A stretch of 64,000 nt of DNA, from NCBI GenBank assembly GCA_020881915.1, contig JAJFPB010000013.1:62001-126000 (forward strand), written 5' to 3'. Both the position numbers and the translations under genes were made by a program. Positions 20,041 through 30,219 of the stretch are shown here, in pieces (within the stretch, counting starts at the first letter, position 1; each line of letters begins with the position of its first letter). Source of the stretch: Paramyrothecium sp. XJ0827 (Eukaryota; Ascomycota; Sordariomycetes; Hypocreales; Stachybotryaceae). Under the pieces are notes generated by a model. It ran no database searches. It was given only the letters and a program-made list of their open reading frames with translations, and was not told the DNA's origin.

Positions 20041-20385
20041 CTACACCAATTCATCCATCCATTGAAAGAGGCGACAGACGTGATCGCCGATGGCATACCA
20101 GGACGCTCGCAGAAGCTTGGCTGCGATGCTATCTGCGCCCAGAGACATGTTGCCGGTTCGTGATATCGCATGTTTCACATCTTCTAGGAAGCTTGTTGTG
20201 AAGTTCTGGGCGAACTCCCGTTCCGGCTTAGTTATGAAATGCCTTGCGGTTTCTTCGAAAGCCGCACAAAAGGCTCTGTTGTAAGTCTCAGTGTATTCTT
20301 GCGCAAGCCTGTTGGCAGCTTCGGCAACGCTTATTGGCTGATCTTCTCCCTGTGGCGCAGGTAGGGTGTCAGAGGTGGCGTGATG
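20041..20385 (-). pseudogene. 3' fragment of an unrecognised host gene abutting a LINE
   Basis: A minus-strand open frame runs from the LINE junction at 20,385 to TAG at 20,041-20,043, about 115 residues, including ISVAEAANRLAQEYTETY and SIAAKLLRASWYAIGDHVCR. It has no start codon and begins exactly where the LINE 3' end (TCTA repeat) stops, so the upstream part of the gene has been displaced. I do not recognise the family. Confidence 0.4.
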
Positions 20386-21949
20386 ATAGATAGATAGAGT
20401 TTATTACGCCCGGGAGAACGAATCTCATAGGGCCTGTAGGTACGCTAAGCTATTTACGATTCCTCCGCATTGATCCGGTCTACACAAAGGAAAGCCCCAC
20501 TTCTCTTCTTAAGTCTTTTCCGTTCAAGCCTCGCTTGACTCTGCTTGACAGGCCTGCTTGAAGGCCGACTTCTCCAAGTGTTCAGCATCCTATCTTCAGC
20601 AGCTGAAGCATGGTCTGTCAACTTGAGGCTGTTCGATGTTAGTAGTCAACTGTGATGTTAATGTTTTAATATGTTCTGTTTTCCCTTTCTCAATTTAGTC
20701 TTCCCGTCGCCATCGCAAATTTGACTGTCGCTCGCACCGCCTCCAGGTTAGGTGCCCATTTGGGTCCATCTGACGCCGGCTTTCCACCCAGGAAGAAGGA
20801 AAGGTTTCCCATCATGCTTTGTCCAGCTTGTCGCATGTTTCCGCGCTCCGTATCCCACCTTGTGCATCGGAACAGGAAATGCTCCATCGTCTCTGGTGCG
20901 CGTCCGCACTCACACATGTCCGACCCTGCGGCCCCTATCTTGCTCAGGTAACTGTTGATCCTCGCCATTCCCGTACGAAGCTGCGACAGCACGTCGGCTT
21001 CTCGCCTCTTCAAGCTATCGTACAGCGCTTTCGGGTGCTTGCCCGGCAGGGCTCGGTCGATCCGCTTGGAGTAGCCGCCCACTTTGTCGGGTAGTCTCCG
21101 TTGCTGGCGTAGCCGCGCTGCCACTAGCCTGGTCCGGGTAGAGCGAGCCTGGTATGGCAGCACTTGCAGTGTGCATTCTGCTCTGGTTGCCTTCTGGGCT
21201 TGTCTCTTTGCTTCACGGCTCATAGTGAGGCTGTCGTCTTGGGACGGCACCCAGACCATCTTGACTCTGTTGTTTCCCTTCCCCAGTCGTTCAATGTGCT
21301 CATAGATCTGTCGGATGGTGATCTGACCTGATTGTTGCCGGGGTCGCGCGATCGCCTTGAGTGACGACTGGCTGCTTGACAATACTGTAAGTTCTCGACG
21401 TTGCAGACCATCGGGCATGCATCGCAGTGCCATCGCTATCGCCTCCAGCTCGGCCGTGTATGGGTTCTGGTCGTCTCGTGACCCGAGAGTGACCGAGTAC
21501 CTGGCAACCACGGTGTCTGTCTGACCAGACGATCTGTGGGCTACGATGCCGCCCATGCCCACAAACCCTCCTCTGTCGGAAGCGCTGGTCGCGATGACAA
21601 TATCGCTGACATTCTCGGCTGCCGCTATCGCCGCTTCACGGTCGGCATCGCATACCGTCGACACACGGTTGTGCCACGGTGGTACCGCATAAGCCTGAAT
21701 CGTTTCCATCCGTTCAATACCGCTCCCTTCGTGAGCAAGTGCCAGTTTCTTCAACGGTGACATGTATCTTCGGCTCGTTGACACCTTGAGGGTTGCGAGC
21801 GGATGTGTCTTTGGCAGGGTCTGGATGTTGATGTAGATCTCATGCCAGCTTGAGCATGCCTCTCGCCTACCGTCTGGAGGCTGGCCTCCGCTTCGGCCAC
21901 TGCCGTCGACACTGTCCGAAAAGCGCCCGTGATGGCCCGCGCCCCCATC
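20386..21949 (-). mobile_element. 5'-truncated non-LTR retrotransposon (Tad/I-like LINE)
   Basis: The minus-strand sequence contains the C-terminal RNase H and zinc-knuckle part of a LINE ORF2, a 3' UTR of about 300 bp and, at the 3' end, tandem TCTA units (20,386-20,399), the simple tail typical of fungal LINEs. The 5' end is cut at 21,949, where a Copia LTR begins. It is inserted next to, and probably within, the host fragment at 20,041-20,385. Confidence 0.8.
20690..21949 (-). pseudogene. LINE ORF2 C-terminus: RNase H and CCHC-like end
   Basis: The main frame (20,690-21,784) holds an RNase H fold: VIATSASDRGGFVGMGG, then NPYTAELEAIAMALR, VLSSSQSSLKAI and VKMVWVPSQDD. It is followed by a C-terminal CECGRAPETMEHFLFRC motif common to fungal LINEs. 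The first and third catalytic Asp positions read Ser (TSASDR where TDASDR is usual, SSSQSSL where a D or N is usual), so this copy is probably catalytically dead. Upstream, the frame 21,751-21,948 and the peptide IYINIQTLPKTHPLATLKVS are in different frames, showing a frameshift near 21,850. The reverse transcriptase itself is absent. Confidence 0.75.
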
Positions 21950-22069
21950 TGTTGAAATGGGAAGATAGCAGGTTTTAGGCTACTTAATTTCTAAAAATGA
22001 GAGGTGGGAGAGTCACCACTTATACAGTTTACCACCGACTTGATCGTCCATCACACGTGACCTCCAACA
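21950..22069 (-). repeat. Copia 3' LTR, 120-bp type
   Basis: Plus-strand reading starts TGTTGAAATGGGAAGATAGC and ends ACCTCCAACA. It is essentially identical to the solo LTR at 62,220-62,339 and clearly different from the 111-bp type at 27,477 and 40,641. Confidence 0.85.
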
Positions 22070-22279
22070 CTCCCACTCGAGCAAGGCGGTGGTACTCAGT
22101 CTACTAGTTCTCAGCAACCTCATTAAAACCTTAAAACACCTTCGTGGGTGAAAGAGGAAAGAGTGTTACTGGAAATATCGATGCCGTCCCGGGTTCGTGG
22201 GGAATATTGTCTTGGATAAGACAAGGCTCCCACTGCAGCCCGCCTCGGTATCTACTTCAACAAGTGCAGACAGCACTTT

Positions 22280-22620
22280 CGATTCTTCACGGCTTCGGTC
22301 CACTGAGTACCGCACCCGAAGCCGGAAGCTCATTTTTTTTGCCAGATCCATTACGCCGTGTTAGCAGCGCGCCAGGCCGTGTTAGCAGCCTCGGGCCCTT
22401 GGTGCTCGTTGGCAATAACTGCGGCTGCTCGCAGTACCAAGGTTCCATGGTCCAGTTCGGGATTTGCGACCCATGCAGCATTCCTTCCCGGCTTCGGTCC
22501 GCTGACACAGCCCCGAGCCTTCGAGTTCGTCTTTTGCCAGATCTTCTTGGTCTGGTCGGGAATTGCAACCAGTGCGGCTGGGTCACTTATTGACCTTCTA
22601 GCGGTAGTTGAGGTGAGTTG
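22280..22620. repeat. Tandem repeat of about 180 bp in the Copia 3' untranslated region
   Basis: Units containing GCCAGATC, GTGTTAGCAGC, GGCAATAACTGCGGCTG, CAGTACCAAGG and CGGCTTCGGTC recur in tandem. The same array occurs inverted at 40,060-40,460. The short ORFs across it on both strands are artefacts of a GC-rich repeat. Confidence 0.6.
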
Positions 22621-22762
22621 GACGAGCTGCCATTGGATGTGGCAATCGGGGTAGTAGACTCCCACTGCATCCTCGCGCAGTGGCTCGGGGTAACACGTGT
22701 TGAATGTGTTCCAGAATTCGCAAAGCCTCGTAGCGTGGATCCTCTTTCTGACCCGAATAGCT

Positions 22763-25700
22763 TTACTCGTCCGGTCCGACCACTCCTAGGGCCTTCCGGA
22801 ACACCTGGAAACGATCCTTAGGGAGAGCTTTTGTGAGTCCATCAGCTACTTGTTTGTCGGTCGGGATATATTTCATCTCAACCTCTCCGCTGGCCGTCTT
22901 TTCTCGCACAAAATGCTCTTGAATTGCAATGTGCTTTGTACGGGAGTGGTACTGAGGTTCTTAGCCATCGCTATGGCACCCTGATTATCGCCGTAGATGA
23001 TTGTGGCAGCTAACTGGTTTGTGGCATCTACGCCTCTCAAGAGCTCTTGTAGTAAGATCCGTAGCCAAATGGCCTCCTTAGCTGCCTGTGTTTGCCCCAT
23101 GTATTCGGCTTCGCAAGTAGACAGGGCCACAGACTGTTGTCGCTTTGCAGCCCAGCTGATTGCACCGCTGCCGATGTTGAAGATATACCCGGCAGTGGAC
23201 CGTCGAGTCTCGGTGTCTCCGGCCCAGTCAGAGTCCGTATATCCCGTCAATGGGTAAAGGTCTCCTTGGAACTTGAGCTTGAAATCGCAGGTTCCTCGTA
23301 GGTACCTCATGATGCGTTTCACCGCGGCTTCGTGGGCCTTGGTGGGTTTTGCGAGATAACGGCTGCAAAGTGAGACGCCGAATGCAATGTCTGGTCTGGT
23401 CCCTAGCATTGCGTACATCAGACACCCAATTGCTTTGGCGTACCAGTGCTTGCGATCTGAGTTGGTTTCGTCATTGTCAAGCGCGGGCTCTAGCTTCGCC
23501 GTTGCCACTGGGGTCGCAGTCGGTTTGGAGTCCCATAGTCCGAATTCCTTCAGGACTTTCTCAATGTACCCCTCTTGCGACAGGCTCAGTCTCCGCTGTC
23601 TGCGGTTCCGAGTAATGGACATGCCTAGGTAGAAATGGCAGGGCCCAAGATCTGTCATGCTGAACCGCTTGTTGAGGCTTTGTTTAATCATCTCGATGGC
23701 CCCCTTTGATGGTCCTGCGATGAGCAGGTCGTCCACGTAAACGGCGATGTAGGTTTGGCCTTTGACGAAGACGCCCATGTCGGAAACGAGAGGCTGGAAT
23801 CCCTGCTCTTGGAGGAACAAGGAGAGAGTCTGGTACCATATTCTGGGTGATTGCTTTAACCCGTATAAGGCCTTTCGCAGTTTCCAAACTCTTCCGGTTC
23901 CGTCGTCGAACCCCTCTGGCTGCCCAACGTAGATCTCTTCGTCGATATTCCCGTAGAGAAAAGCAGTTTTGACGTCCATTTGTTCGAGCTCGAGGTCAAG
24001 CGCTGCGGCTATGGCAAAGATTGCCTTGTATGTCATGGGCTTAACGACTGAGGCGAATGTCTCGTTGTAGTCGATTCCTTCTTGTTGCTCGAAGCCTCGG
24101 ACCACGTAGCGTGCTTTGAATCGCAGGATTTCCCCATTGGCTCCCCTCTTGAGTTTGAACACCCATTTGCCCCTCAGTGCCTTCCGGTCCGGTGGCAACT
24201 TTGTCAAGGTGTAGACTTCGTTCTCCTCAATGGATTCCATCTCGGTAGTCATTCCCTTGAACCAGTTCTCCCACTGAAGGGAATCTCGGGCTTCCCTTAT
24301 CGTTCGGGGCTCCGCCTCGTCTTCCAAGGAAGCCGCAAGATTGACATGGGCGCACACGAGGTTGGTGAGGGTATTGGTTCCTAGGAGTAGGTACCTCGAA
24401 GGAAGTTTCGCCTTGGTCGATCTCTGTGAGACCCGGAACTCTTCATCCCTGTATGGCGCCTCGGTTGGGTCAAGGGAGGCTCGGATGTTCGTACGTGGAT
24501 AGTTTCTGCTTCATCTTCCGACGTAGTCTCCTCAACCTGTGGGGTGATGTTGTGTCGCGACGGAGACGAAAGCTCTATTTCCGGATACAAGGTGGGACCT
24601 TCGTTTCTTGTCTTCTTAGATCCACTAGGTGTTCCCGCCGATGTGTTGTGGAAGCTGGATTCGTCGAAGATGACGTTGTTGGCGATGAAGACTCGATTGT
24701 TGTTGTCCACAACGATGTAGTTACTAGAGCCTTGATATCCAAGAAGTCGACATTGAATCGTCTTCTCACGCAGTTTTTGTCTCTTGGCAGGTGGCAGTAC
24801 TGCCCAGCCATTTGCGCCAATAACACGGATGTGAGAGAGATCTGGTTTGTCTCCGAACCACGCCTCATAGGGGGTCTTGTTAAGGACCTTGCTGGGGCTC
24901 CTATTCCGTACGTACACAGCCGCGTAGAGGATATAGGGCCAGAGATTTCGCGGCAAGTTTGATCGCTCGAGTGTGGGTGTAACCTTTTCTTGAAGCACTC
25001 GATTAAAGGCCTCCGCAACCCCGTTCTGCTCATGCTGATCGGTCGCGGTATAGCGAATCACGATGCCCTTGTTATCGCAAAAGTTGTATAGCTGGTCACT
25101 GCGATTTTCGCCACCCTGGTCGACGTGGAGGTAATGGCATCGACGTTCCGGTCTCTCGTATGTGTCGAGGAGGTGTTTGAAATGTCTCGTGAACTCGGAC
25201 TTTTCCTTGACTGCGTATGCCCAGCCCATGCAGGTAAAGTCGTCCACGAAGACAATCCAATATCGCGAGCCGTCATATGCTCTGTCGGGAAATGGTCCTG
25301 CAATGTCTGCGTGGACGCATTCTAACGAATACGTTCCTTTGCGGATTGACTTTCGGTGTGGTCGCTCTTTCTGTTTCCCAACCATGCATGGTTCGCAATT
25401 TTGGCCGCGTTGAATCGGGTGAATACCGTGAGCCATTCCCTTCAAGGCCTTGATTCCGTTTTCGCTCAGATGTCCAAGTCTTTCGTGCCATATTTGAAGC
25501 TCGGGGTCGCTAATAGCAAGTGACGCCAAGGCAGCGTTGATCACTTCATCTGGTTGGTCCACGACGTAGATCCCTGATCGTACAGTTGCTGTCAGGACTA
25601 CTTGGTTGTCATGCATCACCCTGGCTTGGTTGTTGTCGAAAGAGATTTTCGCCCCCTTCCTTGTTAAAGCAGATATCGAAACAAGGTTGACACGTCCTTC

Positions 25701-26921
25701 CGGGGAGTATACTGAGTTGTCAAGAGCCAATTGTCGCGGGCCATCAAGTCCTTTTAGCCGTAGGATATAGTTTCCCAGTCCCTTAGGGGTGATCTGTGCC
25801 TCGCCGATTCCAACTGTCTGTCCGCCGCTCCAGGGGCGAAGGGTACCGAAGTTATCCCTTTTGCAAAAGGTGTGCATCGAAGCTCCGCTATCCAGCACAT
25901 GCACTTGCTCAAGTAAATCGCTCAACCCTTGGCCCTGGTATGCCATGAGCTGTATGACAGACTCGGCATGGATGGCGAGAGCATTCGTAACTTCGTCTTG
26001 GTCCGCATTTCTGGCACGATTGTTGGTCCTTGGGTGATCTTGGCGCTGCTTTCTTCTGTATCGCCTATCGTTCAGGCGTTTCTTAAGCTCTGGGTGAAGT
26101 AACCAGCAGCCATCTGAGGTATGCCCAAGCTTCTTGCAGTGGCTGCAGGTCGTGAGGTTTTGCTCCTTGATGGCAGCGACCATGGCAGCATGCTTGATTG
26201 TCTCTTCGTCTTGGTCTTGTTGCTGCATCCGCTGGCTGTGTTCTTCCTGCTCGGCAGCTCTAGTGGCTTCTTCAATAGTAGTAGCTGCCTTGATGATGAT
26301 GCCCTCGAGATTCCGTTCGGGTAGCAGGCTATGGCTCTGAAGAAATGCAGTGAGGAATACATGATACTTGGGTCCAAGTCCATTGAGGAACTTATCCATC
26401 AGTTGTGGCTCTCCGATTTGACTAGTTTCGTCTAGTTGAAGGATTTGGTCTCGGGGCTTCCGTAATTGCCGAGAGAAGTCAGATACATTTTCGCAGTTGT
26501 CCAGAGTAAGCCGATCAAGCCTTTGCTGGAGGCCGTGGAATACACTACTGCCCTTGGGTTTGAAGTGTTGCTCTAATGTTTTGAGGATGTTGGCTAAGTG
26601 GCTGAGACCTTGGACTTCCTGTTTGGGACGGAAACCAAGTCGATATCGAACTGCCCCGCACGCCCGAGCTTGTCTCTGGTGCCAAGCATCTAGCTTTTCT
26701 TCGAAGTCGACTTTCGAGAGACTTCCTTGCACCGGTGGGTCTCGTTTTCTCTCCAGGAGATCGCCATAGCCAGACAGGGCCAATAGGTCTCGGATTTCCT
26801 CGTTCCAGTTGATCCAGCCTCCAGAGGATTCGAGTTTGGCAACTCCGGAAAGGTTTCCGCTTAGGCTCGAGTCTTTACCTTCTGACATATTGGAGTAACG
26901 TACAGTTCGGTTCAAAAGCAC
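22763..26921 (-). pseudogene. Copia Gag-Pol polyprotein with two frameshifts
   Basis: The 846-codon frame (26,921-24,381) begins with Gag and has a CCHC knuckle (CSHCKKLGHTSDGC, near residue 260). Then come a protease active site (VLDSGASMHTFC, near 345), the integrase HHCC zinc site (HERLGHL...NCEPCMVGK) and the catalytic triad in VHADIAGPF, LHVDQGGEN and QNGVAEAFNR. A frameshift near 24,375-24,390 leads to the second frame (24,357-22,873), with reverse transcriptase (WVFKLKRG..., YVDDLLIA) and RNase H (YTDSDWAGD, STCEAEYM, YGDNQGAIAMA). A second shift near 22,955 separates the last residues, which resume as KHIAIQEHFVREK and DKQVADGLTKAL with a stop at 22,763-22,765. Domain order (integrase before RT) is that of Copia/Ty1. 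All catalytic motifs remain, so decay is slight. Confidence 0.9.
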
Positions 26922-27135
26922 CTTCCTCTGTAAACAATCTTTGTTCTTAATTTTAGGACTAACCCCGCGTCTTTGTCCTTAAAGAGAGGAAGGTGAATTT
27001 GTACCAAACTGTAATGTGATGTGTTGACGTTGTTTAGTTGTTTTCGACGAAAGTAGAGGTAAGACAAGGGGTCCAGCCTGTCCTTTTCACAGATAGCAGC
27101 GGCAGGCTATCAAGGCCAGCGAGAAGTATGGCACA

Positions 27136-27240
27136 AGCAGCGAGGAACTGACGGAAACAGCGAGGAGATTGACGGAAACAGCGAGAAGCTGCCGGAAACA
27201 GCGAGAAGCTGCCGGAAGCGGCGTGAAGCGGACGGAACCA
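27136..27240. repeat. 21-bp tandem repeat in the Copia leader
   Basis: Units close to GGAAACAGCGAGAAGCTGCC are repeated about four to five times between the 5' LTR and the gag start. A structured or recombinogenic leader is possible. Confidence 0.7.
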
Positions 27241-27464
27241 TGGTGAAGTTGGTGTTCCACAACTCAACCCCCGTTGTGATACTTGGTAATGATCAAGCGG
27301 TGGGTTTTTCGTATAGGAGACAGGAAGATAAGGATCCTGATCGTGGCAGCATCCAAGGTCACTGTTGAGTCTCCAGTGCAGTGGAAGGGACTGTAAGGTC
27401 CTTGTGAGTAAGGGATAGATGATTAGATAGGAGACTCAGCTTTTTAGATTTAGTTTAGCCGTCC

Positions 27465-27476
27465 GGGCTCATAACC
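27465..27476 (-). other. Primer-binding site matching the initiator tRNA-Met anticodon arm
   Basis: Directly inside the 5' LTR the minus strand reads GGTTATGAGCCC. Its complement GGGCTCATAACC is the anticodon stem-loop of eukaryotic initiator tRNA-Met. Copia-type elements are known to prime from an internal half-tRNA of this kind, so the match fixes the element's orientation and boundary. Confidence 0.75.
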
Positions 27477-27587
27477 TGTTGAAATGGAAAGATTGCAGGT
27501 TACTTATTACACAATGAGAGGTGGAAGAGTCACCGCTTATATACAGTTTGCCACAGACTTGATCGTCCACACACGTGACCTCCAACA
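27477..27587 (-). repeat. Copia 5' LTR, 111-bp type
   Basis: Plus-strand reading TGTTGAAATGGAAAGATTGC...ACCTCCAACA. It is nearly identical to the LTR at 40,641-40,751. The minus strand carries a CTGTATATAAGC box that could act as TATA element. Confidence 0.85.
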
Positions 27588-28151
27588 CAAACAAAAGCCT
27601 ATCAAATGGTCGGCAAGCCATTTCGGGCTCCAACATTAAGTACCATCTCGTCCTTCGAAGCGGACGCAAGCCACCGTCCATTGGGCGAGATGACCAAGGC
27701 ATTGATAGCGCCACTGTGTCCTCCAATTTTTGGTCATCTCTACCAGTCGAGATGTCCCAGAGCCGTAGCATCCCATCCTTCGAAACAGACGCGAGCAACC
27801 GGCCGTCAGGGGAGAAGGCCACGGCGTTGACAGAGCCAAGATGGCCCTCGAGCGACCGCTGATAGGCACCTGTCTCTGCATCCCAGACACGCACCGTTTT
27901 GTCATTTGAGGCGGGCGCGAGCAACCGGGTGTCGTCATACGAGAAAGCCAGAGCGTTGACAGAGCCACGGTGGCCCTCGAGTGTCTGCTTACACTCATTC
28001 CATTCGTCTCGTACGTTTGGGACTCTTTTAAGCCAATTCGGTCTGTCCTTGCTAAACTGCTGGCAAACCCAACTGTTCTGAGGTGTGAATATAAGAGCCG
28101 ACACGTTTGCGGATAGCGATCTTCCAATTCAGCTCTACACCCTACTTTCAA
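27588..28151 (-). pseudogene. Fragment of a NACHT-WD40 (HET-E/NLR-type) gene
   Basis: The minus-strand frame from about 28,104 reads SALIFTPQNSWVCQQF and DEWNECKQTLEGHRGSVNAL, the linker that joins NACHT and WD40 parts in fungal STAND receptors. Two WD repeats follow (SNDKTVRVWDAETG, SKDGMLRLWDISTG). A frameshift near 27,710 follows, after which the next repeat (GAINALVISPNGRWLASASKD) is in another frame. The NACHT domain and most repeats are missing, and the 3' end is cut by the Copia LTR. Such proteins act in non-self recognition; this piece cannot. Confidence 0.75.
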
Positions 28152-28219
28152 ATCAACTCTACCCCCCTGTCACCAATAGCGCGGTTTGCCTTTTGGGTGC
28201 GGTTTCAAATCAACTCTAC
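28148..28219. repeat. Short direct repeat TTTCAAATCAACTCTAC
   Basis: The 17-mer TTTCAAATCAACTCTAC occurs at about 28,147 and again at about 28,203, between the WD40 fragment and Fot-like element A. No gene is seen between 28,152 and 28,310. Confidence 0.4.
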
Positions 28220-28310
28220 GTAAAGTTAATTCACAACTTGGGGATAGCGCCACCGACGCAACGCTTAAGTCAGTGTAAGGCTGGTAACTCTAACTAAAGC
28301 CTTACAGCTA

Positions 28311-30170
28311 ACGTACATACATAACGAGTGGGCCAACATAACGAGTGGGCCATAAATCCCTCATCCTACATCTCAATCAATTGATCAAATGATTCACCAT
28401 AACTAGCCATGACAAACTCAATTAATGAGACTAATCTCAATCTTGCTCTTCAGGCTCTTCAGAGGGACCCAAAAATAAGCCTGCGACGTGCTGCAGCTAT
28501 CTACAATATCCCCCGTCAAACATTAACTCGCCGTCAGCAAGGCGTATCTTCTCGACGCGATACTATGCCTAATCTACGTAAACTATCTGATCTTGAGGAA
28601 CAGATGATAGTTCAATATATTCTTGACTTAGATCTGCGAGGATTTTCTCCCCGGCTTCGTGGTGTTGAAGATATGGCTAATCGACTACTTGCTGAGCGAG
28701 AGATGCCTCCTGTTGGGCCACGCTGGGCCTCGAATTTTATTAAGCGGCAACCAGAGCTCAAGACGCGTTTCTTTCGCAGATATGACTACCAGAGAGCCAA
28801 ATGCGAAGATCCAATCGCGATAAACGCGTGGTTCTCGCTCGTGGAGAACATAATCGCGAAGTACGGCATAAGATCAGATGATCAGTACAACTTTGATGAG
28901 ACTGGCTTTATGATGGGCGTTATTACGAGCGGCATGGTTGTTACAGGCGCAGAGAGGCGTGCAAACCCTAAAAAGGTCCAGCCTGGGAACCGCGAATGGG
29001 TCACAGCGATTGAATCGATCAATGCTGAAGGGTGGGCGCTGCCGCCGTTCATCATTGTTGCAGGCCAATATCATCTCTCGAGCTGGTATCGGGAAAGTAA
29101 CCTCCCGGCCGATTGGGCTATTGCAACTACAAAAAATGGCTGGACCGATAACGAGATAGGCCTCGAGTGGCTAAAGCACTTCAATCGGCATACAATCAAA
29201 AGATCAAATGGTGCCTATCGTCTTCTAATCCTTGACGGGCATGAGAGCCACCATTCGGTCGCATTTGAGGATTTCTGCAAGGAGAATAAGATTATTACGC
29301 TCTGTATGCCGCCTCATTCATCTCATCTACTCCAGCCGCTAGATGTGGGCTGCTTTGGGCCGCTCAAGAAGGCTTATGGTCGAGAAATAGAGCATTTGAT
29401 CAAATGCTCTATAACACACATTTCCAAGACCGAGTTCTTTCCCGCCTTCTACGCTGCACACCGAGCCACTATGACCAAATCGAATATTCAGGGAGGCTTT
29501 AAGGGCCCCGGACTTGCTCCTTTAGATGCGAACCATGTGATCTTAAAGCTTGATATCCGGTTACGAACTCCAACGCCTGCTATTGATGAGCCTGAGCTGC
29601 CTGCCCCTTGGACTTCAAGGACTCCAAAGACAGTTAGGGAAACAGAATATCAATCTGAATATTTAAGAAGACGAATCAGGAGACATAAGAGTAGCTCTCC
29701 AGCATCAATTATTGAGGCCCTGAACTCATTCTCTAAGAGTTTACTTGCAAATCAGCATAAGATGGCATTACTAGAGGCTGAGGTCCGCGATCTTCGAGAG
29801 GCAAATGAGATACTAAGCCGGCGCCGGAGAGAAAAAAAGAAACGCCTACGCAATGGAGGGACAATGACTATAGGGGAAGGTCAGGTATCGATTGATCAAT
29901 TGGATGTAGATACGCAGGTAGTAGCTGAATCGTCGAGGCGAGGTGGTCAAGGAAGATCGGGGCAGCCGACCCAGCGGCGATGTGGTGTATGCGGCAAGCC
30001 CGGCCACAATGCACGAACATGCAAGATAGAGGTAGAGGTCTCTGGGCAAGAGTATAGCGATTAGTTTTAATTGATCAGATGGTCTATGGTGTTTTAATTG
30101 AGGTTCCTTTCTCGAGGGTTGAGATTTATGGCCCACTCGTTATGTTGGCCCACTCGTTATGTATGTACGT
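28311..30170 (+). mobile_element. Fot/pogo-like element A, complete
   Basis: The element is 1,860 bp, flanked by TA at 28,309-28,310 and 30,171-30,172. The terminal inverted repeats are perfect over more than 40 bp. They start ACGTACATAC and contain two tandem copies of ATAACGAGTGGGCC separated by AAC. The only gene (28,409-30,064) is open. Ends, target duplication and gene are all intact, so this copy may be autonomous. A 32-bp remnant of the same terminal type survives at 62,188. Confidence 0.92.
28409..30064 (+). CDS. Fot/pogo-type transposase A, intact (551 aa)
   Basis: The N-terminus carries a helix-turn-helix of the pogo/CENP-B type. In it RRAAAIYNIPRQTLTRRQQG (about residues 26-45) contains the predicted recognition helix. 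A second DNA-binding helix set is followed by SNFIKRQPELKTRFFRRYDY. The catalytic DDD triad is visible: D163 in YNFDETGF, D276 in LILDGHESHH and D312 in LLQPLDVGCFGPLKKAYGRE. A basic coiled-coil stretch (EANEILSRRRREKKKR) and a C-terminal CCHC knuckle (CGVCGKPGHNARTC) end the protein. The enzyme would cut and paste its element into TA sites. No intron or frameshift. Confidence 0.93.
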   Translation: MTNSINETNLNLALQALQRDPKISLRRAAAIYNIPRQTLTRRQQGVSSRRDTMPNLRKLSDLEEQMIVQYILDLDLRGFSPRLRGVEDMANRLLAEREMPPVGPRWASNFIKRQPELKTRFFRRYDYQRAKCEDPIAINAWFSLVENIIAKYGIRSDDQYNFDETGFMMGVITSGMVVTGAERRANPKKVQPGNREWVTAIESINAEGWALPPFIIVAGQYHLSSWYRESNLPADWAIATTKNGWTDNEIGLEWLKHFNRHTIKRSNGAYRLLILDGHESHHSVAFEDFCKENKIITLCMPPHSSHLLQPLDVGCFGPLKKAYGREIEHLIKCSITHISKTEFFPAFYAAHRATMTKSNIQGGFKGPGLAPLDANHVILKLDIRLRTPTPAIDEPELPAPWTSRTPKTVRETEYQSEYLRRRIRRHKSSSPASIIEALNSFSKSLLANQHKMALLEAEVRDLREANEILSRRRREKKKRLRNGGTMTIGEGQVSIDQLDVDTQVVAESSRRGGQGRSGQPTQRRCGVCGKPGHNARTCKIEVEVSGQEYSD

Positions 30171-30219
30171 TAATCACCTTACAATATAGGCTAGAGAAAC
30201 TAAAAAACCTCCACCTGCA

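Larger units (their letters stand above)
21950..27587 (-). mobile_element. Copia-type LTR retrotransposon with very short, mismatched LTRs
   Basis: On the minus strand the element has a 5' LTR at 27,477-27,587, a primer-binding site directly inside it, a 5' leader with tandem repeats, gag-pol (26,921-22,763), a repeat-rich 3' untranslated part, a purine tract (GAGTGGGAG, complement of 22,070-22,078) and a 3' LTR at 21,950-22,069. Both LTRs begin TGTTGGAGG and end TTTCAACA, but one is 111 bp and the other 120 bp and they differ clearly. The flanking 5 bp (CCATC left, CAAAC right) do not match. The element therefore looks recombinant rather than a simple insertion. It lies against a LINE fragment on the left and NACHT-WD40 scrap on the right. 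Confidence 0.85.

Noticed and set aside
22144..22665. Several 60-150 codon ORFs on both strands
   Set aside because: They fall in the GC-rich tandem repeats of the Copia 3' untranslated region and recur inverted at 40,060-40,460.
27469..27590. Continuation of the WD40 ORF to 27,469 as protein
   Set aside because: The last 40 or so codons are LTR sequence read by chance.
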